Shown in pieces: positions 1 to 8,715 of a stretch of 64,000 bases of DNA; the stretch's first letter is position 1; every line of letters starts with the position of its first letter. This DNA comes from Paracoccus aerius. Its GTDB lineage: Bacteria > Pseudomonadota > Alphaproteobacteria > Rhodobacterales > Rhodobacteraceae. Under the pieces are notes generated by a model. It was not told where the DNA came from. It ran no database searches and saw only the letters and a program-made list of their open reading frames with translations. The stretch lies in assembly GCF_014656455.1 (NCBI RefSeq), contig NZ_BNCL01000011.1:62001-126000 (forward strand). Reading direction: 5' to 3'. The position numbers were made by a program, and so were the translations under genes.

Positions 1-2019
1 TGCATCATAGATCACGATCAGGTCCAGGTCCGACCCGGCATTCAGCGTGCGCGCGCCCAGCGACCCCATGCCCAGCACCACGGCCCCCCGGCCCGGCGGC
101 GCGCCATGCTTGCGGGCGAAATCGGCCGTGGTGACGGGAAACAGCGCGGCGATGCAGGCATCGGCAATATCGGCATACTGGCCCGCCGCCTCGTCCGCGT
201 CGATCAGGCCGCGCAGGTGATGGACGCCCACGCGAAAATGCCATTCATGCGCCCAGCGGCGGGCACTGTCCAAGGCGGCCTCGTATCCGCCGCCGGAACC
301 GTTCAGTGCCGCCTGCAGCACGCGGTCCAGATCAGCACGCAATCCTTGGGCACCGGGCCAGGGTGAAAAGAAACTGCCCCCCAGAACCGCATCCAGCACC
401 GCCGAATGGCGCGTCAGATAGGCCGCGAGCCCCGGCGCGCTGCCGCAGATATCGACCAGCAGGTCGATCAACTGCGGATTGGCCTCGAACAGGGAAAAGA
501 TCTGCACCCCGGCGGGCAGCGCCGACAAGAAGGCATCGAATCGGGACAGCGCCTCGTCGGGGTGGCCGGTCCTGGCCATGCGGCACAAGAGCTCCGGTTC
601 GACTCGCCGGAAGATTTGCTGCGCGCGGGCGGACCGCAGCGCGGAATAGGTTTGCCATCGGTCGATGATCGCCTGCGCTTCGGCCGAGATCGACGGACGC
701 TGCACAGCCTCGCCCGGCGCAAAGAAGGTTTCGGTCAGGTCGTGCACATGATCCAGCCGCGCGCGCAGCCGGATCGACCAGGCATCGGCATCCGCCTCTC
801 CCATCAAGGCAGCGATCAGGGCCAGTCCGGCCCCGTCCTTGGGCACGGAATGGGTCTGGGCGTCATTCACCATCTGGATGCGATGTTCGATGTCCCGGTG
901 CTGGCGGTAATGATCGGTCAGGTCGCGCGCCACATCCGCCGGGATCCAGCCCTTGTCCGCCAGGGCCGCCAGCCCGCCCACCGTGTCGCGGCATCGCAGG
1001 TCCGGGTCGCGCCCGCCCGCGATCAACTGGCGGGTCTGGGTGAAGAACTCGATCTCTCGGATGCCGCCGCGGCCCAGCTTCATGTTGTGGCCCGGGATCT
1101 CCAACCGTCCGCCCAGCCCCTTGTGGTCGCGGATCCGCAGGCGCATGTCGTGGGCGTCCTGGATCGCGGCGAAATCCAGGTGCTTGCGCCAGACGAAGGG
1201 CCGCAACTCGCGCAGGAACCGTTCACCCGCCGCGATGTCGCCTGCCGCAGCACGGGCCTTGATGAAGGCTGCGCGTTCCCAGGTGCGGCCCTCGGCCTCG
1301 TAATAGGCAAGCGCGGCGGCGGCCGAAAGGCAGACGGGCGTCACCGCAGCATCGGGGCGCAAGCGCAGGTCGGTGCGGAAGACATAGCCGTGCTCGGTCA
1401 CCTCGGACAGCATCGTCGCCATCTTGCGCGTGGCCCGGATCAGCGCGGCGCGGGCGTCCTGCTGGTGGGCATCGGCGTAGGCGGTCTCGTCGAACAGCAC
1501 GATCAGGTCGATGTCGGAGCTGTAGTTCAGCTCTCGGGCGCCGCCCTTGCCCATTGCCAGGGCGAAGATCCCGCCCGCGTCCGCGTTGCTGGGCGGCAGC
1601 TTGCCACGACGGCGTTCCTGTGCCACCTGCGCACGCAGGGCCAGATCGACGGCGCGATCGGCTAGGTCGGACAGCGCGCCCGTCACCTGTTCCAGCGTCC
1701 AGACCCCGCCCAGATCTGCAAGCGCGGTCTGCAGCGCGACCCGCCGCTTGGCGCGGCGCAGCGCCACCGCCAGATCGTCGGCGGAGAGGTCCTCAAGTCC
1801 TGCGGTTTCGCGCGTGACCACGTCGTCGTGATCAAGCGCCCCCGGCAGCCAGGCCGCTTCCTTCTGCAGCAGCCCTGCCAGATAGGGGCTGCACCCCGCC
1901 ACCCCGGCGATCAGCGCGGACAGGCGGGGATCAAGCGGCGGCAACTGCGCCAGCACGTGCTGGGCGCGGTCGGGGTCAACGGCGATGGGCTGGCGGGTGA
2001 TGCGGGCGGCGAAATCCAT
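1..2019 (-). CDS. glnE: Bifunctional glutamine synthetase adenylyltransferase/deadenylase, 3' part beyond the left edge
   Basis: GlnE attaches AMP to, and removes it from, glutamine synthetase, tuning ammonia assimilation to nitrogen status through PII. The visible N-terminal 673 codons start MDFAARITRQP. They show the first nucleotidyltransferase core with GKGGARELNYSSDIDLIV near residue 155-170, and a second core begins at the edge (GMGSLGARTLNAGSDLDLIV), so the C-terminal adenylylation half is mostly outside. The start at 2019 gives a normal GlnE N-terminus and no strong Shine-Dalgarno is visible before it. It diverges from bpt. The product call is secure; the gene is incomplete only because the window ends. 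Confidence 0.95.
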   Translation of the reverse strand, partial: MDFAARITRQPIAVDPDRAQHVLAQLPPLDPRLSALIAGVAGCSPYLAGLLQKEAAWLPGALDHDDVVTRETAGLEDLSADDLAVALRRAKRRVALQTALADLGGVWTLEQVTGALSDLADRAVDLALRAQVAQERRRGKLPPSNADAGGIFALAMGKGGARELNYSSDIDLIVLFDETAYADAHQQDARAALIRATRKMATMLSEVTEHGYVFRTDLRLRPDAAVTPVCLSAAAALAYYEAEGRTWERAAFIKARAAAGDIAAGERFLRELRPFVWRKHLDFAAIQDAHDMRLRIRDHKGLGGRLEIPGHNMKLGRGGIREIEFFTQTRQLIAGGRDPDLRCRDTVGGLAALADKGWIPADVARDLTDHYRQHRDIEHRIQMVNDAQTHSVPKDGAGLALIAALMGEADADAWSIRLRARLDHVHDLTETFFAPGEAVQRPSISAEAQAIIDRWQTYSALRSARAQQIFRRVEPELLCRMARTGHPDEALSRFDAFLSALPAGVQIFSLFEANPQLIDLLVDICGSAPGLAAYLTRHSAVLDAVLGGSFFSPWPGAQGLRADLDRVLQAALNGSGGGYEAALDSARRWAHEWHFRVGVHHLRGLIDADEAAGQYADIADACIAALFPVTTADFARKHGAPPGRGAVVLGMGSLGARTLNAGSDLDLIVIYDA

Positions 2020-2026
2020 GCGCGGC

Positions 2027-2054
2027 AGACTAGCCTAAGCCCTTGTGCCGTCAA
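2027..2054 (-). promoter_or_regulatory. Candidate glnE promoter (TTGACG-N16-TAGTCT)
   Basis: On the minus strand TTGACG (2049-2054) is followed after 16 bases by TAGTCT (2027-2032). The expected transcription start falls at about 2020, next to the ATG whose first base is 2019, so the mRNA could be leaderless. Found by eye; the -10 match is only moderate. Confidence 0.35.
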
Positions 2055-2097
2055 CGCCCGGCACCCAGATCGGTTCAAGGTTTAACCCTTTCGCGAC

Positions 2098-2126
2098 TTG
2101 GCGGGTGAAGCAATCGTTGTTAGGCT
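2098..2126 (+). promoter_or_regulatory. Candidate bpt promoter (TTGGCG-N17-TAGGCT)
   Basis: TTGGCG at 2098-2103 and TAGGCT at 2121-2126 are separated by 17 bases and point toward bpt (start 2213), leaving a leader of roughly 80 bases. It lies in the divergent glnE/bpt gap. The match is weak and unsupported by other data. Confidence 0.25.
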
Positions 2127-2212
2127 TTCGCAAAATCGACAGGTGGGCACACGGATCCTTTTTGGCGCATGATCAGTTCCGCAACGACAATTCGCCGTAA
2201 GGGCCTGCGCTG

Positions 2213-3052
2213 ATGCGCCATACCCTGCCCCATGCGCCGCAATTCTATGTGACGGCACCGCAGCCCTGCCCCTATCTGCATGGCCGGGCCGAACGCAAGC
2301 TGTTCACGGCGCTGCATGGCGACAACGCGGCCGAACTGAACAACGCTTTGTCCCGCCAAGGCTTCCGCCGGTCGCAGAACGTCCTCTACCGGCCCAGTTG
2401 CGAGAGCTGCGTGGCCTGCATGTCGGCGCGGATCCGGGTGGCGGACTTCAAGCCCTCGCGCACGCAGCGGCGGCTGATCCGGCGCAATTCGGGCCTGCGC
2501 CGCCTGGCGACAAGTGCCTGGGCGACCGAGGAGCAGTTCGACCTGTTCCGGCGCTATCTGGACAGCCGCCACGCCGATGGCGGCATGGCCGACATGGACA
2601 TCTTCGAATTTGCCGCGATGATCGAGGAAACGCCGGTCAAGACCCGCGTGATCGAATACCGCTGCAACGGCGACCATCCGGAACGGCTGGCACCCGGCGA
2701 TGACTTCCTGGCGGCCGTCTGCCTGACCGACGTGCTGGATGACGGGTTGAGCCTTGTCTACAGCTTCTATCACCCCATCCTGCAACCGGCGAGCCTGGGC
2801 ACATATCTGATCCTGGACCATATCGAGATCGCGCGGGCCGCGAAGCTGCCCTACATCTATCTGGGCTATTGGGTGCCGGGCAGCCGCAAGATGGACTACA
2901 AGGCGCGCTTCTCGGCGCTTGAGATCTACAAAGGCGGGGTCTGGCAGAACATCGGCGACCCGGAAGATCATTCGAACGAGGCCCATCCCCTATCGGTCGA
3001 CCCGATCGTGGAACAGGTGGCGCGGATTGCCCTGCCCCAGTTCGATCGCTGA
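2213..3052 (+). CDS. bpt: Aspartate/glutamate leucyltransferase (Bpt, N-degron pathway)
   Basis: Bpt transfers leucine from Leu-tRNA to proteins with N-terminal Asp or Glu, creating an N-degron that ClpS passes to ClpAP. The 279-residue protein has the family's N-terminal cysteine motif [15 protein letters not shown] (about residues 61-75) and the C-terminal acyltransferase block [17 protein letters not shown] (about 222-238). The length is normal for bacterial Bpt/Ate proteins. It stands alone between glnE (divergent) and ilvI (145 bases downstream). Choice of Bpt over arginyltransferase Ate rests on the bacterial subfamily, not on a residue I can test here. Confidence 0.93.
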   Translation: MRHTLPHAPQFYVTAPQPCPYLHGRAERKLFTALHGDNAAELNNALSRQGFRRSQNVLYRPSCESCVACMSARIRVADFKPSRTQRRLIRRNSGLRRLATSAWATEEQFDLFRRYLDSRHADGGMADMDIFEFAAMIEETPVKTRVIEYRCNGDHPERLAPGDDFLAAVCLTDVLDDGLSLVYSFYHPILQPASLGTYLILDHIEIARAAKLPYIYLGYWVPGSRKMDYKARFSALEIYKGGVWQNIGDPEDHSNEAHPLSVDPIVEQVARIALPQFDR

Positions 3053-3111
3053 ACGGCGAAAGAAAATTACAAATTCCGCTCGGCCTGCGTCATTTTATCC
3101 GTGCCACCCCA

Positions 3112-3138
3112 TTGACCATGGGGGACCGCGTCCATAGT
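3112..3138 (+). promoter_or_regulatory. Candidate ilvI promoter (TTGACC-N15-CATAGT)
   Basis: TTGACC (3112-3117) and CATAGT (3133-3138) lie 60-90 bases before ilvI. The 15-base spacing is short, so this is a weak call. I saw no clear leader-peptide attenuator rich in Leu, Val or Ile codons. Confidence 0.25.
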
Positions 3139-3197
3139 TTGCCCCGACGCGCGCAACGGGATTCCCTGTGCCGCCTGCCTTGTTCTGATGGAGAAGA

Positions 3198-4955
3198 ATG
3201 ATGTCCCGAATGATGACGGGTGCGAGAATGGTTGTCGAAGCCTTGCGCGATCAGGGTGTCGACACGGTATTCGGCTATCCGGGCGGGGCGGTGCTACCCA
3301 TTTATGACGAGCTGTTCCAGCAGAACGACATCACCCATGTCCTGGTGCGCCACGAACAGGGCGCGGTCCACATGGCCGAAGGCTATGCCCGGTCGACGGG
3401 AAAGCCGGGGGTGGTTCTGGTCACCTCTGGGCCCGGCGCCACGAACGCGGTCACCGGCCTGACCGACGCGCTGCTGGATTCGATCCCGCTGGTCGTGCTG
3501 TCGGGCCAGGTTCCGACCTTCATGATCGGCACCGACGGCTTCCAGGAAGCCGATACCGTCGGCATCACGCGGCCCTGCACCAAGCACAACTGGCTGGTGA
3601 AGGACACCGACAAATTGGCCGAGACCATCCACAAGGCCTTCCAGGTCGCGACCTCGGGTCGTCCGGGGCCGGTGCTGGTGGACATCCCGAAGGATGTCCA
3701 ATTCGCCAGCGGCACCTATGTCGGGCCAAAGCAGGTCGAGCCCGGACGCTATCAGCCGGTCCGCAAGGGCGACATCCAGGCCATCACCCGCCTGGTCGAA
3801 CTGATGGAGGGGGCCGAGCGCCCGATCCTTTACACCGGCGGCGGCGTCATCAATTCCGGTCCTGGCGCCAGCCAGTTGCTGCGCGAACTGGCCGATGCCA
3901 CGGGCTTCCCGGTCACCTCGACGCTGATGGGGCTTGGCGCCTATCCGGCGTCGGGCAAGAACTGGCTGGGGATGCTGGGGATGCACGGGCTGTACGAGGC
4001 CAACCTGGCGATGCATGGCTGCGACCTGATGATAAACATCGGTGCGCGATTCGACGACCGGATCACCGGGCGCATTGCCGATTTCAGCCCGCATTCCGTC
4101 AAGGCGCATATCGACATCGACCCTTCCAGCATCAACAAGGTGGTCCGGGTGGATATTCCCATCGTCGGCGATGTGGGCCATGTCCTTGAAGACCTGCTGA
4201 AGGTCTGGAAATCGCGCGGCCGCAAGGTCAACAGCGCGGGCCTGCGCGACTGGTGGCAGCAGATCGAGGGCTGGAAGGCCAAGAACTGCCTTGGCTATCG
4301 AAACAGCGACACGTTGATCAAGCCGCAATACGCGCTTGAACGGCTGGAGGCGCTGACCAAGGGACGGGATCGGTACATCACGACCGAGGTCGGACAGCAC
4401 CAGATGTGGGCCGCGCAATACCTGCATTTCGACGGGCCGAACCGCTGGATGACCTCGGGCGGGTTGGGGACGATGGGCTATGGCCTGCCTGCCAGCATCG
4501 GCGTGCAGATGGCCCATCCGGATGCCCTGGTCATCAACGTCGCGGGCGATGCAAGCTGGCTGATGAACATGCAGGAAATGGGCACCGCCGTTCAGTTCCG
4601 CTTGCCGGTGAAGCAGTTCATCCTGAACAACGAACGCCTTGGCATGGTCCGCCAGTGGCAGCAGTTGCTGCATGGCGAACGCTACAGCCAAAGCTGGTCG
4701 GACAGCCTGCCCGATTTCGTCAAGCTGGCCGAGGCCTTCGGCTGCAAGGGCGCGCTTGTGAAAGATCCGAAGGATCTGGACGATGCGATCCAGCAGATGC
4801 TGGATTATGACGGGCCATTCATTCTGGATGTGCTTGTCGAAAAGCATGAGAACTGCTTCCCGATGATCCCGTCCGGCAAGCCGCACAACGAGATGCTGCT
4901 GGGCGAGGCCGCGACCTTTGGCGTCATCGAATCGGAAGGCGCGGTTCTGGTCTGA
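3198..4955 (+). CDS. ilvI: Acetolactate synthase large (catalytic) subunit
   Basis: The ThDP-dependent enzyme condenses two pyruvates, or pyruvate with 2-ketobutyrate, in the first common step of valine, leucine and isoleucine synthesis. The 585-residue protein has the catalytic glutamate in [16 protein letters not shown] (about residues 50-65), the FAD/pyruvate middle domain, and the ThDP-binding [12 protein letters not shown] followed by [10 protein letters not shown] (about 450-485). A Shine-Dalgarno GGAG sits 4 bases before the first ATG and 7 before a second in-frame ATG at 3201, so either start is possible. The regulatory subunit gene follows at 5022. It could equally be named ilvB. Confidence 0.96.
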   Translation: MMSRMMTGARMVVEALRDQGVDTVFGYPGGAVLPIYDELFQQNDITHVLVRHEQGAVHMAEGYARSTGKPGVVLVTSGPGATNAVTGLTDALLDSIPLVVLSGQVPTFMIGTDGFQEADTVGITRPCTKHNWLVKDTDKLAETIHKAFQVATSGRPGPVLVDIPKDVQFASGTYVGPKQVEPGRYQPVRKGDIQAITRLVELMEGAERPILYTGGGVINSGPGASQLLRELADATGFPVTSTLMGLGAYPASGKNWLGMLGMHGLYEANLAMHGCDLMINIGARFDDRITGRIADFSPHSVKAHIDIDPSSINKVVRVDIPIVGDVGHVLEDLLKVWKSRGRKVNSAGLRDWWQQIEGWKAKNCLGYRNSDTLIKPQYALERLEALTKGRDRYITTEVGQHQMWAAQYLHFDGPNRWMTSGGLGTMGYGLPASIGVQMAHPDALVINVAGDASWLMNMQEMGTAVQFRLPVKQFILNNERLGMVRQWQQLLHGERYSQSWSDSLPDFVKLAEAFGCKGALVKDPKDLDDAIQQMLDYDGPFILDVLVEKHENCFPMIPSGKPHNEMLLGEAATFGVIESEGAVLV

Positions 4956-4962
4956 CCCATGC

Positions 4963-5013
4963 GTGGGGGCGGTGCCCCCACATCCCCCGGATATTTCTGC
5001 ACAGAAGATGAAG
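4963..5013 (+). repeat. Intergenic hairpin element, copy 1
   Basis: The ilvI-ilvN gap holds a perfect 8-bp stem (GTGGGGGC at 4963-4970, GCCCCCAC at 4974-4981, loop GGT), then a C-rich run, GGATATT, and AAGATGAAG ending at 5013. A second copy with the same order of parts, in inverted orientation, lies at 51206-51259. Here it may act as a weak attenuator or mRNA-processing site between two subunits needed in different amounts, but that role is inferred. Confidence 0.6.
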
Positions 5014-5021
5014 GCAGAGCC

Positions 5022-5582
5022 ATGAACGCTTTGAACATCCAGAAAGGCGCGTCCAGCCATTCGGCCTATGACCTGCGTGACCCCAATTCCCAAGTCGAGG
5101 AAAGCCATACCCTGGCCGTTCTGGTCGAGAACGAGCCGGGCGTGCTTGCCCGCGTCATCGGGCTGTTTTCCGGGCGCGGCTACAACATCGACAGCCTGAC
5201 CGTGGCCGAGGTGGACCATACCGGCCACCGCTCGCGGATCACGATTGTCACGCGCGGCACGCCGGCGGTGATCGCGCAGGTCAAGGCGCAGCTTGGGCGG
5301 ATCGTGCCGGTGCACGAGGTTCATGACCTGACGGTCGAAGGCCCGGCGGTGGAACGTGAACTGGGGCTGTTCAAGGTGCGCGGCCAGGGCGACAAGCGGG
5401 TCGAGGCGTTGCGAATCGCGGAAATCTTCCGCGCCAATGTGGTCGATTCTACGCTGGAAAGCTTTGTCTTCGAACTCGTCGGGACGCCGAGCAAGCTGGA
5501 TGCATTCGCCGACCTGATGCGGCCGCTTGGTCTTTCGGATCTGGCGCGCACCGGCATCGCCGCCCTGTCGCGCGGGGCCTGA
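5022..5582 (+). CDS. ilvN: Acetolactate synthase small (regulatory) subunit
   Basis: This subunit binds the catalytic subunit and gives valine feedback control. The 186-residue protein starts MNALNIQKG at 5022 and carries an ACT domain from HTLAVLVENEPGVLARVIGLF (about residues 27-47) to the GRIVPVHEV region, then the ALS small-subunit C-terminal domain. An upstream in-frame ATG at 4959 is rejected because it would translate through the intergenic hairpin element. The gene is 66 bases after ilvI and must be co-transcribed with it. Also called ilvH. Confidence 0.95.
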   Translation: MNALNIQKGASSHSAYDLRDPNSQVEESHTLAVLVENEPGVLARVIGLFSGRGYNIDSLTVAEVDHTGHRSRITIVTRGTPAVIAQVKAQLGRIVPVHEVHDLTVEGPAVERELGLFKVRGQGDKRVEALRIAEIFRANVVDSTLESFVFELVGTPSKLDAFADLMRPLGLSDLARTGIAALSRGA

Positions 5583-5589
5583 GCCGGGA

Positions 5590-5928
5590 TCAGCGGGCGG
5601 CCGCGACTCGGAGCGCGGGTCCGGCCGGCTGCTGCTCCCTCGGGTCGGGGGAAACGACCTTTAGATGCGGTTCCGGGGGGGCCGAGCTTGCCCGAAGCAT
5701 GGCGGGAAGATGCGAGAACTCCTGCTCGGACAGCATCGTCACGCGGCGGGCGTTGCGAAGGGCGCCGCTGACTTCGCTTTCCAGTTCGACCAGATCACCA
5801 GGCTGGGGCCAGCAGGCAGCATGGGCAAGGTTTTCCCGCCCTTGCAGATAAGCAAGGGACGCATGATCCTCGCACCAGATCACCGCCTTCTCGCGCTCTG
5901 CATTACTCCACACAACAACGCCGATCAT
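5590..5928 (-). CDS. Conserved-looking small protein of unknown function
   Basis: I do not recognise a named family. From the ATG at 5928 the protein has 112 residues starting MIGVVVWSNAEREKAVIWCEDHASLAYL, with a beta-rich N-terminal half containing the phrase PQPGDLVELESE and a proline- and arginine-rich tail. GGAG stands 7 bases before this ATG, which favours it over an in-frame GTG at 5979. It converges with ilvN, with 7 bases between stop codons. Its codon use resembles its neighbours, so it is probably real; a small flavour-of-stress or cold-response protein is possible but unproven. Confidence 0.6.
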   Translation of the reverse strand: MIGVVVWSNAEREKAVIWCEDHASLAYLQGRENLAHAACWPQPGDLVELESEVSGALRNARRVTMLSEQEFSHLPAMLRASSAPPEPHLKVVSPDPREQQPAGPALRVAAAR

Positions 5929-5982
5929 TCCGACACTCCAAACGGATGCCGGTGGCATCACGTCAACCTGATCAAACACAAT

Positions 5983-5997
5983 TGCACTTTATGTGCA
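5983..5997. promoter_or_regulatory. Inverted repeat TGCAC-N5-GTGCA
   Basis: A 5-bp perfect dyad (TGCAC, spacer TTTAT, GTGCA) lies 55 bases upstream of the small unknown gene that starts at 5928, where an operator could sit. The arms are short enough to arise by chance. Confidence 0.25.
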
Positions 5998-6046
5998 TGG
6001 TAATGATCACGAAAGCAGAATTCCGCCGATTTGCTAGTATTTTTTT

Positions 6047-6138
6047 AAGAGATTTTGGCAACTGTCTGCCAAAGGTTTTAGCTATGCAGCATTTTCGCCG
6101 TAAGTGGTTGAAATTGCCTCGGCCTTCAGCCGTTTTTT
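6047..6138 (+). ncRNA. Candidate small RNA in an AT-rich gap
   Basis: An extended -10-like TGC-TAGTAT lies at 6032-6040. About seven bases later a stem-loop starts: TTTGGCA (6054-6060), loop ACTGTC, TGCCAAA (6067-6073). A second hairpin, CGGC-CTTCA-GCCG (6120-6132), is followed by six T residues (6133-6138), as in an intrinsic terminator. Together these outline a transcript of about 90 bases with no coding signal. No good -35 is visible and the terminator stem has only four pairs, so this is a hypothesis. Confidence 0.35.
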
Positions 6139-6228
6139 GCTTTCATAATTTGCGTAGACTGCAAGTTATTAATACCGCCGAGTTGAACTGTGGCAAATCT
6201 GCAATAGTCCCTGCGGTTGTAGCCAAAC

Positions 6229-6987
6229 TTATCGTATTCGCCCGCTTTGAACATCGGCAACGGCCTGACGAACCTGCGCCAGTCGTGCCGCGCGAGGCGG
6301 GTGCGTGCCCAGGATGTGATCGCCGGGATCAGGAATACGTTCGAAGAAGCGCGATCCGTTGATGGGATCGAAACCCGCGTTCAGGGTCATGATGGCGCCC
6401 AGATAGTCGGCCTGAAGTTCCCAGTCGCGGGAATAATAGCGCGAACCAACGGACGCGCCGATTCGCTGCGCTGTCTCGATCGCTTCCTGGTTGTTGCCAT
6501 AGACCGAGGCGATGCTGCCCAGGATCACCGCCCCCGCCGCGGCCGCCCCTGCCTTGCGGTCAAGGTGGTTCAGCACGTGATGGCTGGCCTCGTGGCCCAC
6601 CACAAAGGCGATCTCGTCGCCGTTGCGGGTTTCTGCGATCAGCGACAGGGTGAAGCCGATGATGGGACGGCCCGTCGCGTCGATGGTCTGGAAGGCATTG
6701 GCTTCCTGGCCCGGCCGGTCGTCCACCACGAACTGGAAATCGCAATTGATGGGCTGGGTGCGCCGTTGCAGGCATTCTCGTTCGACCGCAGGCTCCATCC
6801 GGCGCATCACCGACACGAACATGCGGGCCGCCGATTGCGGGCTGCCGTCATTGGTCAGGACCGGCGCCGGCGCGGGAATCGTCGATCCATAGGGTCCGGT
6901 GGACGGGGGGATCTGGTCCTGCGGCAGCGGGGCGCAGGCCGCCACCCCCAGAAGACCTGCACCCAAGATCGCCGTGACCTGCTTCAT
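6229..6987 (-). CDS. M48 family zinc metalloprotease, lipoprotein
   Basis: The 252-residue protein begins MKQVTAILGAGLLGVAAC, a lipoprotein signal with lipidation at Cys18, so it should be membrane-anchored and periplasmic. The zinc site HEASH is at residues 132-136 and the third-ligand region ELQADYLGA follows near residue 175, both typical of peptidase family M48 (BepA/LoiP-like), which clears misfolded outer-membrane proteins. The start at 6987 has GAGG about 7 bases upstream; an ATG at 6999 is an alternative. No TPR repeats follow the protease domain, so it is the short form. It diverges from the gene at 7142. Confidence 0.88.
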   Translation of the reverse strand: MKQVTAILGAGLLGVAACAPLPQDQIPPSTGPYGSTIPAPAPVLTNDGSPQSAARMFVSVMRRMEPAVERECLQRRTQPINCDFQFVVDDRPGQEANAFQTIDATGRPIIGFTLSLIAETRNGDEIAFVVGHEASHHVLNHLDRKAGAAAAGAVILGSIASVYGNNQEAIETAQRIGASVGSRYYSRDWELQADYLGAIMTLNAGFDPINGSRFFERIPDPGDHILGTHPPRAARLAQVRQAVADVQSGRIR

Positions 6988-7141
6988 CGCCCGCCTCATG
7001 CCGTTGCCGCACCTTTTGGCGGCGCGATCGTTACGCTTTGCTCGGCATGATCTTAGCGGCTTGCAGAATCCCGCGCAAACCCTGCCACTTGTTTGCAGGC
7101 CCACATCACGCGAATGTCGGCCGGAAGCAAGGAGGGCCGCG

Positions 7142-7381
7142 ATGTTTACCATCGAGCATGATTTCGACGCCACCGTCATCACCCTGATCGACGAGGCCGA
7201 TCCCGACACTGGCCCCTTGAACGAGGATGTGGTGATCCTGTCCTTTGACGACCGCGTGGTGCTGGAACAGGTCGGCCCCGACGACGAGGTGGTGCGCGTC
7301 ACCCTGTCCATGCACCAGCTGACCGAGCTGCGGCTGGCCCTGAACCTGCCCGAGGGCAACTACCGGATCGACCGCGACTAG
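7142..7381 (+). CDS. Small conserved-looking acidic protein, unknown function
   Basis: The 79-residue protein starts MFTIEHDFDATVITLIDEA and ends YRIDRD. It is strongly acidic, mostly predicted beta strands, and has no signal peptide or membrane segment. A strong GGAGG lies 7 bases before the ATG. The next gene (nitroreductase) starts 48 bases downstream on the same strand, so they may share a transcript. I recognise this kind of short acidic protein in Rhodobacteraceae genomes but cannot name a function. Confidence 0.7.
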   Translation: MFTIEHDFDATVITLIDEADPDTGPLNEDVVILSFDDRVVLEQVGPDDEVVRVTLSMHQLTELRLALNLPEGNYRIDRD

Positions 7382-7429
7382 GTTGTGGCCCTTGCCGTTT
7401 TCAGGAACAACGCCGGAAAGGAGACAGCC

Positions 7430-8002
7430 ATGACCTATCGCAACGATGCCGCCCTGGAGTTCCTGGCAACACGCCGGTCCCATCCGCCCAAGATGCTGCG
7501 CGAACCGGCCCCCGACCGGGCCGAGATCCTGCGCCTGCTGACGCTGGCTGCGCGTGTCCCCGATCATGGCAAGCTGGAGCCGTGGCGATTCGTCGTCCTG
7601 GAACGCCCGGCGCTTGACCGGCTGGGGCCGGTGCTGCGCGACCATGTGCTGGGGTCGGGGCAGGATGGGGCGGTGGCGGACAAGGCGGCCACGGCCTTCG
7701 CCTCGCCCGCGGTTGTCGCGGTCGTCTCGTGCCCTGTGGCCAGCGACAAGGTGCCCGGGTGGGAACAGTTCCTGTCGGCGGGCGCGGTTTGCCTGGGTCT
7801 CGTGAACGCGGCGCTTGCCTCTGGCTGGGGGGCGGCCTGGCTGACCGGCCCGGCGGTGCTGGACGAGACCTTTGGCCGCACTCATCTGGGCCTGTCCGAC
7901 AACGAGCGGCTGGTGGGCCTGGTCCACCTGGGCAGCCGGGGTGAAGCTCCGCCCGAACGGCCGCGTCCCAATGTCGGCGCAAAGACAAGCTGGCTGGAAT
8001 GA
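7430..8002 (+). CDS. Nitroreductase family flavoprotein (YdjA-like)
   Basis: The 190-residue protein is of the small FMN-binding nitroreductase type that reduces nitro or enone groups with NAD(P)H; the natural substrate is usually unknown. Visible features are the N-terminal FMN-phosphate motif RRSHPPKML (about residues 13-21), AARVPDHGKLEPWRFVVL (about 41-58) typical of YdjA-like members, and a GWGAAWLTGP segment near residue 133. AAAGGAG precedes the ATG at 7430. Its stop overlaps the next gene by four bases (ATGA), so the two are translationally coupled. Confidence 0.88.
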   Translation: MTYRNDAALEFLATRRSHPPKMLREPAPDRAEILRLLTLAARVPDHGKLEPWRFVVLERPALDRLGPVLRDHVLGSGQDGAVADKAATAFASPAVVAVVSCPVASDKVPGWEQFLSAGAVCLGLVNAALASGWGAAWLTGPAVLDETFGRTHLGLSDNERLVGLVHLGSRGEAPPERPRPNVGAKTSWLE

Positions 8003-8715
8003 TGGTCTTCCGCGCCCTTGCCCTGGGCTGGCTGGACCTGCTGCGCCCGCGGATCTTCCGCCTGGCGCTGATGGGCATCGGCCTGACCATCCTGCTGTTC
8101 GTCGCGCTGCAGTCGGGCCTGTTCTGGGCGATCCGCCGCTTCGTGCCGGGCGATTTCGCCTTGCCCTGGATCGGCACGCTGGATGTCGGCGCCGCCCTGT
8201 CCTGGGGATCGCTGGCGCTGTTCCCGGTGATGGGCTTCTTCCTGATGGCCCCAGTCGCGGCGGGCTTTGCGGGCCTGTTCGCCGAACGCGTCGCCGAAGT
8301 GGTCGAGGAGATGCATTATCCGGCACGTCGCGGCGGGTCGATCGACTTCTGGGACGGGCTGCTGGAATCGGTGGCGGTGGTGCTGGCCGTCCTGGCCGTT
8401 GCGATCGTGTCGCTGCTGGCCACGCCCTTTCTGGGGCCGCTGGCGCCGGTGCTGTTGTTCGGCGCGAATGGCTGGCTGCTGGGGCGCGAGTTCTTCCAGA
8501 TGGCCGCGCGCCGTCACATGGACGAACCGCAGGCCACCGCGCTGCGCCAAGCCAATTCAGCCCGCGTGACGATGGCAGGCGTGCTGGTGGCGGTGGCCCT
8601 GGTGATCCCGCTGGTCAACATTGCGGTGCCGCTGCTGGCCGCGGCGGCCTTTACGCACCTGTTCCACCTGATCAGCGGAACATCCGGTCAAGATTCGCGA
8701 TATCGGCGCGGGTGA
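7999..8715 (+). CDS. EI24-domain integral membrane protein (CysZ-like)
   Basis: The 238-residue protein has about four hydrophobic segments (near residues 24-45, 57-100, 125-155 and 185-220) and the N-terminal signature of EI24/CysZ family proteins (ALGWLDLLRPRIFRLALMG). CysZ imports sulfate in enterobacteria; most alphaproteobacterial EI24 proteins are uncharacterised. It overlaps the nitroreductase gene by 4 bases, and its 3' end overlaps the convergent DUF1467 gene by 44 bases, which limits where transcription terminators can lie. Confidence 0.85.
   Translation: MMVFRALALGWLDLLRPRIFRLALMGIGLTILLFVALQSGLFWAIRRFVPGDFALPWIGTLDVGAALSWGSLALFPVMGFFLMAPVAAGFAGLFAERVAEVVEEMHYPARRGGSIDFWDGLLESVAVVLAVLAVAIVSLLATPFLGPLAPVLLFGANGWLLGREFFQMAARRHMDEPQATALRQANSARVTMAGVLVAVALVIPLVNIAVPLLAAAAFTHLFHLISGTSGQDSRYRRG

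Noticed and set aside
3118-3201. A 27-codon upstream ORF ending in an ATGA overlap with ilvI, as in a leader peptide
   Set aside because: No Shine-Dalgarno, few branched-chain codons, and its ATG lies upstream of the likely transcription start.
3294-5324. Minus-strand ORF of 676 codons opposite ilvI
   Set aside because: Antisense shadow of a certain gene; extends over the ilvI-ilvN junction with no start signal.
5946-6362. Plus-strand ORF of 138 codons over the AT-rich gap
   Set aside because: It overlaps the M48 gene antisense, has no ribosome-binding site and no recognisable protein pattern.
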